Shown here one piece after another: positions 24,066-32,078 of a stretch of 64,000 nt of DNA. A model generated the notes under the pieces. The model searched no databases, was not told the origin of the DNA, and worked only from the letters and a program-made list of their open reading frames with translations. Every line of letters starts with the position of its first letter. Position 1 is the first letter of the stretch. This DNA is from Pikeienuella litoralis (GTDB lineage: Bacteria; Pseudomonadota; Alphaproteobacteria; Rhodobacterales; Rhodobacteraceae). The stretch lies in NCBI RefSeq assembly GCF_037646705.1, contig NZ_JBBHER010000003.1, positions 372,001 through 436,000 on the forward strand. The letters are read 5' to 3'. The position numbers and the translations under genes are program-made.

Positions 24066-24221
24066 GTTTCCCCCTCTTCGCGTTCACCGGCTCGTCGGCT
24101 GGATAAGCCGGGGCCGGATCGGATGAATATTCCCGCACCTTAGCGGAAAATTCGCGTTTGCGTAGACCTTCCCGCCTTCAATTCGCGTCGATGGCTCCGG
24201 ATTTCGCCTGGGGCCGGCCGG

Positions 24222-24680
24222 TCAAAGCGGAACGCCTTTGCGCCGTCCCACTTGTTGCAGGACGATATCGGAGCGGACCTGCGCCACCATCGGATGCGGC
24301 AGCAGGCGCCGATGGACGAAGTTCGCCAACTCGTCCAGCGAGCGGACGTGGATATGCAGCAGGTAGTCCGCGTCTCCGGTCAACGTGTAGGCCATCCTGA
24401 CCTCGGGCAGCGCGTTGAAGAACGCCGCGATCTCGTCGACCATGCTTTCGGATTGCGCGGCGAGCGTGACCCGGCTGAACGCCTCGACCGTGTAGCCGAG
24501 CGACGTGGCGTTCAACTCGGCCCGATAGCCGGTGATCAGCCCCGCCTTCTCCAGAGCGATGCGTCGGCGTGAGCATTGCGAGGGGGAGAGCGCGACCGCC
24601 TCGGCCAGCGCGGCGGTGGTCAGGCTCGCGTCGTCCTGCAGCGCCGCGAGAATTCCACGGTCGAATCGGTCAAGGTCCAT
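24222..24680 (-). CDS. Lrp/AsnC family transcriptional regulator
   Basis: A 152-residue feast/famine regulator. Winged HTH at about residues 5-55 (LDRFDRGILAALQDDASLTTAALAEAVALSPSQCSRRR), then the RAM ligand domain with the GDADYLLHIHVRSLDEL signature. It sits between the ThDP/aldehyde dehydrogenase pair (same strand) and the divergent 4-hydroxyphenylpyruvate dioxygenase gene, with CACGA-ATTTC-TCGTG in the shared promoter region. It could sense an aromatic or branched amino acid and control either side. Confidence 0.93.
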   Translation of the reverse strand: MDLDRFDRGILAALQDDASLTTAALAEAVALSPSQCSRRRIALEKAGLITGYRAELNATSLGYTVEAFSRVTLAAQSESMVDEIAAFFNALPEVRMAYTLTGDADYLLHIHVRSLDELANFVHRRLLPHPMVAQVRSDIVLQQVGRRKGVPL

Positions 24681-24746
24681 TCTTCGCGCCTATGAGGCCA
24701 TCGTTGCGATAATCATGCGTGGTGGGGCGGCATCAAGATGACAATA

Positions 24747-24761
24747 CACGAATTTCTCGTG
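24747..24761. promoter_or_regulatory. Dyad in the divergent lrp-hpd promoter region
   Basis: CACGA (24747-24751) and TCGTG (24757-24761) flank an AT-rich five-base centre. It lies midway between the divergent starts at 24680 and 24811, a usual place for an Lrp-type operator. An ATAATA sequence at about 24771 could be the -10 of the dioxygenase promoter. Confidence 0.4.
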
Positions 24762-24810
24762 CGACCAGGCATAATATCTCATGGAAATTAATCAAAAGGG
24801 AGTCGCAGCG

Positions 24811-25911
24811 ATGGGACCGTTCCCGCATGACGCCGCCCCGGCCACGATCAGCGCCGCCAACCCCGCCGGCGCCGACGGATTCGAGTTCGTCGAATTCGCG
24901 CATCCGGAGCCGGAGGCGCTGCACACGCTTTTCCGCATGATGGGCTACACCGCGGTCGCGAAGCACCGCACGAAGGACGTGACGCTCTATCGGCAGGGCG
25001 ACATCAATTATCTGGTCAACGCCGAGCCGGGCGATTTCGCCGCCGATTTCGTGAAGGCGCACGGCCCCTGCGCCGCCTCGATGGCCTGGCGCGTGGTCGA
25101 CCCGCAGCAGGCCTTTGAGCACGCCGTCGCCAAGGGCGCGAAGGGCTATGACGGCGCCGACAAGGTGATCGACGCGCCGGCGATCCTCGGCATCGGCGGC
25201 TCGCTGCTCTATTTCATCGCCCGCGACGGCGGCTCGCCCTACATGAACGATTATGACTGGACCGGCGAGACCGACCCGAAGCCGGAGGGCCTCGGCTTCT
25301 TCTATATCGACCATCTCACCCACAACGTTCATCGCGGCAACATGGACAAGTGGTACCGGTTCTATTCCGGCATCTTCAATTTCAAGGAGATCCGCTTCTT
25401 CGACATCAAGGGGAAGATGACCGGGCTCACCTCGCGCGCGCTGACCTCGCCCTGCGGCAAGATCCGCATACCGATCAACGAGAGCGCCGACGAGACCAGC
25501 CAGATCGAGGAATATCTGCGTGAATACAATGGCGAGGGCATCCAGCACATCGCCGTCGCGACCAACGACATCTATGCGTCGGTCGATGCGCTCGCGGCCA
25601 ACGGGCTGGAGTTCATGCCGCCGCCGCCGGATGTCTATTACGACATGAGCCACAAGCGCGTGGCCGGCCATGAGGAGCCGATCGAGCGGATGAAGAAGCA
25701 CGGCATCCTGATCGACGGCGAAGGCGTCGTCGATGGCGGGATGACGCGGATCCTGCTGCAGATCTTCTCGAAAACCGTGGTCGGGCCGATCTTCTTCGAG
25801 TTCATCCAGAGGAAGGGCGACGACGGGTTCGGGGAGGGCAATTTCCGCGCCCTCTTCGAATCGATCGAGCAGGATCAGATCGACCGCGGCGTGCTCAGCG
25901 TCGCTGAATGA
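24811..25911 (+). CDS. hpd: 4-hydroxyphenylpyruvate dioxygenase
   Basis: Converts 4-hydroxyphenylpyruvate to homogentisate in tyrosine breakdown. A 366-residue vicinal-oxygen-chelate protein with two repeats; the catalytic half has the three metal ligands in FYIDHLTHNV, EGIQHIAVAT and the C-terminal FFEFIQRKGDDGFGEGNF. ATG at 24811 has GGGAG eight bases upstream; a start at 24781 would add ten residues. The next steps of the pathway (homogentisate dioxygenase, fumarylacetoacetase) are not in the window. Divergent from an Lrp regulator that may control it. Confidence 0.95.
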   Translation: MGPFPHDAAPATISAANPAGADGFEFVEFAHPEPEALHTLFRMMGYTAVAKHRTKDVTLYRQGDINYLVNAEPGDFAADFVKAHGPCAASMAWRVVDPQQAFEHAVAKGAKGYDGADKVIDAPAILGIGGSLLYFIARDGGSPYMNDYDWTGETDPKPEGLGFFYIDHLTHNVHRGNMDKWYRFYSGIFNFKEIRFFDIKGKMTGLTSRALTSPCGKIRIPINESADETSQIEEYLREYNGEGIQHIAVATNDIYASVDALAANGLEFMPPPPDVYYDMSHKRVAGHEEPIERMKKHGILIDGEGVVDGGMTRILLQIFSKTVVGPIFFEFIQRKGDDGFGEGNFRALFESIEQDQIDRGVLSVAE

Positions 25912-25918
25912 GCCGCAG

Positions 25919-25940
25919 GGCGCGCCGGCTCAGGCGCGCC
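25919..25940. terminator. Bidirectional hairpin between hpd and the glycerate kinase gene
   Basis: GGCGCGCC (25919-25926) pairs with GGCGCGCC (25933-25940) across a six-base loop, between two convergent stops at 25911 and 25930. No T run follows on either strand, so a termination role is only suggested by the convergent context. Confidence 0.4.
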
Positions 25941-27210
25941 GCACCAGAACGGCGCGAAAATCGTTCACATTGGTCAGCGTCGGGCCGGTGATCACCTGAT
26001 CGCCGGTCGCGGCGAAGAACCCGTGCCCGTCATGGGCGCGGAGCGCGCCCTCGAGCGAGACCCCGGCGGCCGCGGCGCGGGCGGGCGTCTCCGGGTCGAT
26101 GATCGCGCCTGCGACCTCCTCCATCCCGTCGACGCCGTCGGTGTCGCCGGCGATGGCCGAGATCCCCGGCGCGCCGTTCAGCGCCGCCGCCATCCCCAGC
26201 AGAAACTCCACGTTGCGCCCGCCGCGCCCCTTCGGGCGCTCGCCCGCGCCCAAGGTCACCACGGTCTCGCCGCCGGAGAGAAGCACGAGAGGCCCGCGCG
26301 CCGCCAACGCGCGGGCCGCCATCTCCGCGCCGAGTTCCCGCGCCTCGCCTTCGAGCGCGTCGCCGAGAATCACGGGCTCGACGCCGGCGGCCCGCGCGGC
26401 CGCGGCCGCCGCCTCCAGAGACATCATCGGCGCGCCGATCAGGCGGAATTCGGCGTTCGCGAGGCGCGGGTCGCCCGGCTTCGGCGTCTCCTCGGCGGCG
26501 GCCGCCAGATGCGCGGCGATCGAGGGCGCGGGCGTCACGCCGCGCTTTGCGAGGATGGCGCGGGCGTCGGCGAAGGTGGTGGCGTCCGCCACCGTCGGCC
26601 CGGACGCGATCACGGAAGGGGAGTCCCCCGGCACGTCCGAGATCGCCAGCGTCAGGATCGGCGCCGGATGCGCCGCCAGCGCCAACCGCCCGCCCTTGAT
26701 CGCGGAGAGGTGCTTTCTCACCGTGTTCATCTCGTCGATCGGCGCGCCCGAGGCGAGGAGCGCCCGCGTCAACTCCTGCTTTTCCCGGAAGGAGACCCCG
26801 GGCGCCGGCATGGTCAGAAGCGCGGAGCCGCCGCCCGAGATCAGCGCGACGACGAGATCGTCGGCGCCCGCGCCTTTCACCAGGTCCAGGATGCGCGCCG
26901 CGGCGGCGCGGCCCGCCTCGTCCGGCTCGGGGTGCGCGGCCTCGACCACTTCGATGCGCCGCGTCGGCGCGCCGTGGCCATAGCGCGTGATCACCAGGCC
27001 CTCGGGCTCGGGGGCGCGCCCGCGCGCCGCCCATTCCGTCTCCAACGCCGCCGCCATCGCCGCCGCGGCCTTGCCTGCGCCGATGACGAGCAGTCGGCCC
27101 CTGGGCGGGGCCGGAAGATGCGCGCCGATCAACCGCGCGGGCGCGGCGGCGGCGATGGCGGCGGCGAAAAGCGCCTGAAGCAGCGCCCGGTCCTCGGAGT
27201 GGTCGATCAT
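25930..27210 (-). CDS. Glycerate 2-kinase (MOFRL family)
   Basis: A 426-residue DUF4147/MOFRL protein, the GckA/TtuD type that phosphorylates glycerate to 2-phosphoglycerate in serine-cycle or photorespiration-like metabolism; the same family has been called hydroxypyruvate reductase. LLVIGAGKAAAAMAAALE, LISGGGSALLTMP, the NTVRKHLSAIKGGRLA helix and LTLAISDVPGDSPSVIASGPT are all family hallmarks, with a C-terminal GDTDGVDG motif. ATG at 27210 has GGAG eight to nine bases upstream; an open frame continues to 27327 without support. It runs convergent with hpd and divergent from galU. Confidence 0.9.
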   Translation of the reverse strand: MIDHSEDRALLQALFAAAIAAAAPARLIGAHLPAPPRGRLLVIGAGKAAAAMAAALETEWAARGRAPEPEGLVITRYGHGAPTRRIEVVEAAHPEPDEAGRAAAARILDLVKGAGADDLVVALISGGGSALLTMPAPGVSFREKQELTRALLASGAPIDEMNTVRKHLSAIKGGRLALAAHPAPILTLAISDVPGDSPSVIASGPTVADATTFADARAILAKRGVTPAPSIAAHLAAAAEETPKPGDPRLANAEFRLIGAPMMSLEAAAAAARAAGVEPVILGDALEGEARELGAEMAARALAARGPLVLLSGGETVVTLGAGERPKGRGGRNVEFLLGMAAALNGAPGISAIAGDTDGVDGMEEVAGAIIDPETPARAAAAGVSLEGALRAHDGHGFFAATGDQVITGPTLTNVNDFRAVLVRRA

Positions 27211-27341
27211 TTTGCGTTTCTCTCCTGTCAGATCTGGCCGATCTGACTCGCCCGGACGGTTTTTCGCAAGCCGCGCCGCTGCTTGCGATTGGATTTTAAC
27301 GATCATCCGGTTACATACGGGCGGCAACAGGAGAAGCGAAG

Positions 27342-28229
27342 ATGCCGATAGTCCGTAAAGCCGTCTTTCCCGTCGCCGGTCTCGGCACGCGCTTTCTTCC
27401 CGCGACCAAGGCGGTTCCGAAGGAGGTTCTGCCTCTCGTCGACAAGCCGTTGATCCAATATGCGATCGACGAGGCGCGCGCGGCCGGGATCACCGATTTC
27501 ATTTTCGTGACGGCGAAAGGAAAATCGGCGCTGGAGAATTATTTCGACAGCGCGCCCGAACTGGTGCGCGCGCTGCGCGAAAAGAACAAACCCGACCTGC
27601 TGGACTTGATCAAGCCGGCGGACATGCCCTCCGGCGCGATCAGCTATATTCGCCAGCAGGAGGCGCTGGGCCTCGGCCACGCGGTGTGGTGCGCGCGGCA
27701 ACTGGTCGGCGACGAGCCGTTCGCGGTGATCCTGCCGGACGACGTGATCGAATCGGAGACGCCCTGCCTGAAGCAGATGGTCGATGTTTACGAGAGGATT
27801 GGCGGCAATGTCGTCGCCGTGATGGAGGTCGGACCCGATCAGGTTTCAAGCTACGGCGTGATCGACCCGGTGAAGGACGACAGCGATCTGATCGAAATGA
27901 AGGGCATCGTCGAAAAGCCGGCGCCGGAGGTCGCGCCGTCCAATCTCGCGGTGATCGGCCGATATATCCTGAGCCCGCGCATCATGCGCAACCTCTCCGC
28001 GTTGAAGGCCGGGGCGGGGGGGGAGATTCAACTCACCGACGCCATCGCCGAAGAGATCAAGGTCGGCCGGCCGGTCCATGGGCTCCGGTTCGAGGGCACG
28101 CGGTTTGATTGCGGCTCCAAACTCGGCTATCTTGAGGCCACGGTGGCGTTCGCGCTCGGTCGGCCGGAGTTCGCCGATGAATTCGGAAAATTCATCACCG
28201 AGACCGCCCTGACTCTGAAAAACCGCTGA
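27342..28229 (+). CDS. galU: UTP--glucose-1-phosphate uridylyltransferase
   Basis: Makes UDP-glucose for exopolysaccharide, glycolipid and osmoprotective glucan synthesis. 295 residues. The N-terminal nucleotide-binding GLGTRFLPATKAVPKEVLPLVDKP is diagnostic, and YIRQQEALGLGHAVWCA, ILPDDVI and GEIQLTDAI complete the set of motifs. AGGAGA eight bases upstream supports the ATG at 27342. A stand-alone gene, divergent from the glycerate kinase and followed by infC on the same strand. Confidence 0.97.
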   Translation: MPIVRKAVFPVAGLGTRFLPATKAVPKEVLPLVDKPLIQYAIDEARAAGITDFIFVTAKGKSALENYFDSAPELVRALREKNKPDLLDLIKPADMPSGAISYIRQQEALGLGHAVWCARQLVGDEPFAVILPDDVIESETPCLKQMVDVYERIGGNVVAVMEVGPDQVSSYGVIDPVKDDSDLIEMKGIVEKPAPEVAPSNLAVIGRYILSPRIMRNLSALKAGAGGEIQLTDAIAEEIKVGRPVHGLRFEGTRFDCGSKLGYLEATVAFALGRPEFADEFGKFITETALTLKNR

Positions 28230-28350
28230 TTCTGCGCGTCGAATCGCGCGAATCATTGCGCCGGAGCGAAGGTGTATTATCTTCGGCGCATGCGCGCCGC
28301 CCGAAGATCGGGCGCGCCGCCGTCCGTTGAAACTATAAAGGAACTGAACC

Positions 28351-28896
28351 ATAGCTCGCAGACCGCACAATGCCCCGCCGACGCGCGACACTGGACCGCG
28401 CGTGAACGGGATGATCCGCGTTCCTGAAATTCGCCTCATCGATGAGAATGGCGATAACCATGGCGTGGTGACGCCGGCGCACGCCATCGCCATGGCGGAG
28501 GAGGTCGGCCTCGACGTCGTCGAGATCTCGCCGAACGCCAATCCTCCGGTCTGCAAGATCATGGATGTCGGCAAGTTCAAATACGAAAACCAGAAAAAAG
28601 CGGCCGAGGCGAAGAAGAAGCAGCGCGTCATCGAGGTCAAGGAAGTCAAGTTCCGGCCGAATATCGACACGCATGATTATGACGTGAAGATGCGGAACGT
28701 GACCCGGTTTCTGGAAGATGGCGACAAGGTCAAGGTGACGCTGCGGTTCCGCGGCCGCGAAATGGCGCATCAGGAAATCGGGCGCGATCTTCTGAAAAAG
28801 ATCGCCGGCGAGGTCGAAGGCGCCGCCAAGGTCGAAAGCATGCCCAGGATGGAAGGGCGGCAGATGGTCATGGTGGTGGCTCCGAACCGGGCCTGA
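28351..28896 (+). CDS. infC: Translation initiation factor IF-3 with an ATA start codon
   Basis: Binds the 30S subunit and checks start-codon pairing during initiation. The frame reads ARRPHNAPPTRDTGPRVNG before the conserved IRVPEIRLIDENG, and the only initiator that gives the full N-terminus is ATA at 28351, with AAGGA eight bases before it. GTG at 28402 is in frame but would cut 17 residues and has no ribosome site. 181 residues matches the family. Non-AUG starts in infC are known to let IF-3 limit its own synthesis, since it rejects such codons. Both IF-3 domains and the linker of lysines (QKKAAEAKKKQRVIEVKEVKFRP) are intact. Confidence 0.93.
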   Translation: MARRPHNAPPTRDTGPRVNGMIRVPEIRLIDENGDNHGVVTPAHAIAMAEEVGLDVVEISPNANPPVCKIMDVGKFKYENQKKAAEAKKKQRVIEVKEVKFRPNIDTHDYDVKMRNVTRFLEDGDKVKVTLRFRGREMAHQEIGRDLLKKIAGEVEGAAKVESMPRMEGRQMVMVVAPNRA

Positions 28897-28929
28897 CGCC
28901 TGACGCCTGGCGCCGCCGTCGCGCAAAGA

Positions 28930-28956
28930 GGTCGGCCGGCCAGCGCCTGGCCGACC
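28930..28956. terminator. Hairpin between infC and the ABC permease gene
   Basis: GGTCGGCC (28930-28937) and GGCCGACC (28949-28956) pair over an 11-base loop, between convergent genes ending at 28896 and 28963. On the minus strand it is followed by CTCTTTG, a weak T-rich tail. Probable shared terminator for infC and the permease operon. Confidence 0.5.
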
Positions 28957-28962
28957 ATCCGG

Positions 28963-29790
28963 TTAGCGGATGCCGGCGCGAAGGAACGCTTGCACGAACT
29001 GGCGCTGGAAAATCAGAAACGCGATCAGGAGCGGCGCGACGGTCAACATCGTCGCGGCGGAGATCACCGAGATGTTCACCCCGCTTTCGGGCGCGGCGAA
29101 GATCGACAGGCCGACCGTCAGCGGCCTGGTCGCCTCTGAATTGGTGATGATCAGCGGCCAGAGAAAATTGTTCCAGTGCGTCGCCACCGAGACCAGCGCA
29201 TAGGCGAGATAGGTCGGCCGCGCCGCCGGAACATAGACGCGCCAGAGCACGCCGAACCAGCCGCACCCTTCGATCCGCGCGGCTTCGTCCAACTCTTTCG
29301 GCACGGATTTGAACGCCTGCCGCATGAGGAAGATGCCGAACGCGCTGGCCATGTAGGGCGCGCCGATGCCGAGGATCGTATCGAACAGGCCGAGCCGGGA
29401 GACCATGGCGTAATTCTCCACGATCAACACCTCAGGCAGAATGAAGAGCTGAAGAAGAACGAGAATGAACACGATATCCCGCCCCGGAAAGGTGAACTGC
29501 GCGAACGCGTAGCCGGCGAGGGTGGTGATGACGAGCTGCCCGGCCAGAACGAGGCTGACGAGAAGAAACGTGTTCAGGAAATAGCGCAGCCAGGGCGCGC
29601 CGCTCCAGGCCGTCCGAAAATTGTCCAGCGTCCAGGACGAGCCCAGATTGAAATTCACCGCGTCGGACGTGCTGTGGAACGCCGCCCAGAAGGCGAAGAT
29701 CAGCGGCGCGACCCAGATGACGGCGAGCGCCCACGCGCCGATCGTGTCGAGCAGCCGCGAAAGCGGGAAGGGCGGTTTTCGCGCGCTCAT
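28963..29790 (-). CDS. Carbohydrate-type ABC transporter permease (MalG/UgpE family)
   Basis: One of two inner-membrane channel subunits of the importer encoded here. 275 residues with six membrane segments; the cytoplasmic EAA loop is DEAARIEGCGWFGVLWRVYVP. Its start overlaps the stop of the other permease gene (ATGA), so translation is coupled. It is the last gene of the operon DeoR-ATPase-binding protein-permease-permease. Confidence 0.92.
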   Translation of the reverse strand: MSARKPPFPLSRLLDTIGAWALAVIWVAPLIFAFWAAFHSTSDAVNFNLGSSWTLDNFRTAWSGAPWLRYFLNTFLLVSLVLAGQLVITTLAGYAFAQFTFPGRDIVFILVLLQLFILPEVLIVENYAMVSRLGLFDTILGIGAPYMASAFGIFLMRQAFKSVPKELDEAARIEGCGWFGVLWRVYVPAARPTYLAYALVSVATHWNNFLWPLIITNSEATRPLTVGLSIFAAPESGVNISVISAATMLTVAPLLIAFLIFQRQFVQAFLRAGIR

Positions 29791-30680
29791 CTGTAATGCG
29801 TCCGGCGGTCAAGGATCGTGAACTGGATCGCGGCGATCACGCCGAGGACCAGAAGCACCAGGACGGTCATGGCGGCGGCGTGCGGCGCGTCGAAATAGGC
29901 GAAGGCCATCTCCCAGATGTAGTAGAGGATCAGTTTCGAGGCGTCCGAAGGGCCGCCCTTGGTGAGGATGAAGAGATGGTCGATCAGCTTCACCGAATTG
30001 ATCAGCGCGTTCACCATCACGAAGAGCGTGGTCGGCGCCAGAAGCGGCAGCACGATCCGGCGGGTGTAGGTCCAGCGGCTCGCGCCTTCGATGTCCGCCG
30101 CCTCCTTCAGGTCGGGCGGGATGGTCTGAAGCGCGGCGAGGTAGAAGATCATGAAGAAGCCGCTCTCCTTCCAGATGGTGACGATGATGACCGCCCAGAG
30201 CGCGGTCTCCGGCTGGCCGAGCCAGTTGACCGGAGCGAAGCCGAACAGCGCGCCGATCTGGTCCAGAACGCCGAGGCCCGGCGTATAGAAGAAAAGCCAG
30301 AGATTGGCGGCCGCGATCATCGGGAGCACGGTCGGTGTGAAATAGGCGGTGCGCACAAAACCCCTCGCCGGGAGTTTCGAGTTGGCCCAGAGCGCCATCG
30401 AGAGCGCGATGAGGATTGAAACGGGAATGGTGACGCCGGCGTAGAGAAGGTTGTTCTTCACCACGAGCCAGAATGTCGGGTCGTTGAAGAGGTCGGCGTA
30501 GTTTCCTCCGCCGATGAATTCGGACGGATTCCGGCGCGTGCCGCGGGAGAAGAGGCTCGCCCAGACCGTCGCGACCGAAGGGATGAAGGCGAAGAGGGAG
30601 AGCAGGAAGATCGCCGGCGACAGCAGAAGCCAGCCGTTGATGATCCGGCGTCTGCGCTCCAGTCTGGCGTGCTCGTTCAT
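29787..30680 (-). CDS. Carbohydrate-type ABC transporter permease (MalF/UgpA family)
   Basis: The first permease of the importer, 297 residues, six membrane segments, with the EAA loop KEAADIEGASRWTYTRRIVLP. The N-terminus MNEHARLERRRRIINGWLLLSPAIFLL is the usual charged leader before the first helix. It follows the binding-protein gene by 63 bases and overlaps the second permease by four bases. Confidence 0.92.
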   Translation of the reverse strand: MNEHARLERRRRIINGWLLLSPAIFLLSLFAFIPSVATVWASLFSRGTRRNPSEFIGGGNYADLFNDPTFWLVVKNNLLYAGVTIPVSILIALSMALWANSKLPARGFVRTAYFTPTVLPMIAAANLWLFFYTPGLGVLDQIGALFGFAPVNWLGQPETALWAVIIVTIWKESGFFMIFYLAALQTIPPDLKEAADIEGASRWTYTRRIVLPLLAPTTLFVMVNALINSVKLIDHLFILTKGGPSDASKLILYYIWEMAFAYFDAPHAAAMTVLVLLVLGVIAAIQFTILDRRTHYR

Positions 30681-30743
30681 CGCGGTCTCTCGGAAAGAAG
30701 GCGGCGCCGGGCAAGGCCGGCGCCGCGCTGGTCTTGTCGGCTC

Positions 30744-32024
30744 TTAGCGATAGGGCTTCAGAAGCCGCTCCGCGGCCGCCTGCGCCTCGGCCAGCGCCGC
30801 CTCGGGCTCCTTCGCGCCGGTGAGCGCGGACTGGATCGCGTTGTTCAGCCCGTCGCGGACCCGCGCCGTCTCGAAGGTCGAGAATTCCGCGACCGCGACC
30901 TCAAGCTGATCGCGCGCGACCAGCGCCTGCGGAAACTCTTCGCCATAAGCCTTCAGGGCCGGGGTCTCGTAGGCGGCGGGGCTGACGCCCATATAGCCGG
31001 TCGCGATCGACCATGCGGCGGCCTGCTCCGGCGAGGTCATGAAGCGGATCAGCTTCAGCGCCGCCGCCTTCTCCTCGTCGGTCGAGTCCTTGAAGAGGTA
31101 GAAGTTGCCGCCGCCCGTCGGCGAGCCCTTCCGGACGCGCGCCGGCAAGGTGGCGACGCCGAAATCGAACTTCGCCTCGTTCTTCACGGCGGTGAGGTTG
31201 CCTGTCGAATGCCACATCATCGCGGTCTGCCCTTCGAGGAACGCCTGGCGGAGCGTGCCCCATTCGACCGCGCCTTCCGGCATGATCCCGTGCTCGACCG
31301 AGAGCGACTTCCAGAACTCCAGCGCTTCAACCACTTCGGGTTTGTCGAAATAGGTGTGAAGCCCGTCGTCGGACATCAGCTCCTCGCCATTCTGGATCGC
31401 GAGCGCCTGGAACATCCAGTAGGGATATCCGGTGGAGGGGATCATCAGGCCGTACACGCCATCCCTGGTCAGCGCCTTGCCCATCTCGACCATCTCGCTC
31501 CACGTGGCGGGGGCCTTTTCCGGATCGAGACCGGCGGCCTCGAACATGTCCTTGTTGTAATAGGCGACGATGGTCGAGCGCTGGAACGGAACGCCCCAGG
31601 TCTTGCCCTCGACCCGGCTGTTCTCCATCAGCGCCGGATAGAAGCTGTTCAGCCACGCCTTCTCTTCATCGGTCGAGATCACATCGTCGAACGGCGCGAT
31701 CAGATCCTGCTCGATCAGATCGTAGACGTCGATCGAGAACATCACCGCGAGCTGGGCCGGCTCGCCGGATCCGATCGCCGAGAGGGCGCGCACGCGGGTG
31801 TCGTCATAATTGCCGGCGTAGATCGCGGTGACGTCGATATCCGGATTTTCGGCCTCGAAATCGGCGACGATGCCGTCGACGACCTCGGTCAGCGCGCCGC
31901 CGACGGCGATCGGGTAATACATCGTGAGTTCGGTCTTCGCGAAGGCCGGCGAGGCCATCGCCGCGAGTCCGCCTGCGAGGACGGAGGATCGGAGGACGGG
32001 GGATTTCAGGAGTGACGTGATCAT
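30744..32024 (-). CDS. Extracellular solute-binding protein of a carbohydrate-type ABC importer
   Basis: A periplasmic family-1 (UgpB/MalE-like) binding protein, 426 residues, with a signal peptide (about residues 1-29: a short basic N-terminus, a hydrophobic core around VLAGGLAAMA and cleavage after AFA). The TMYYPIAVGGALTEVVDGIVADFE opening and NYDDTRVRALSAIGSGEPAQLA are reminiscent of sn-glycerol-3-phosphate binding proteins, but no ligand residue set is certain. ATG at 32024 has AGGAAA upstream. Together with the permeases, ATPase and DeoR regulator it suggests import of a glycerol-phosphate- or sugar-like solute. Confidence 0.9.
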   Translation of the reverse strand: MITSLLKSPVLRSSVLAGGLAAMASPAFAKTELTMYYPIAVGGALTEVVDGIVADFEAENPDIDVTAIYAGNYDDTRVRALSAIGSGEPAQLAVMFSIDVYDLIEQDLIAPFDDVISTDEEKAWLNSFYPALMENSRVEGKTWGVPFQRSTIVAYYNKDMFEAAGLDPEKAPATWSEMVEMGKALTRDGVYGLMIPSTGYPYWMFQALAIQNGEELMSDDGLHTYFDKPEVVEALEFWKSLSVEHGIMPEGAVEWGTLRQAFLEGQTAMMWHSTGNLTAVKNEAKFDFGVATLPARVRKGSPTGGGNFYLFKDSTDEEKAAALKLIRFMTSPEQAAAWSIATGYMGVSPAAYETPALKAYGEEFPQALVARDQLEVAVAEFSTFETARVRDGLNNAIQSALTGAKEPEAALAEAQAAAERLLKPYR

Positions 32025-32078
32025 GGCGTTTCCTGTTTCATCTGGGGCCAATAAATCTGCGGTGCAGTGTCACGCTCT

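Noticed and set aside
22377..24143. Long open frame of nearly 590 codons on the plus strand opposite the ThDP enzyme gene
   Set aside because: It is a high-GC antisense artifact; its composition is rich in Arg, His and Asp with no family motif, whereas the minus-strand frame is a complete ThDP enzyme.
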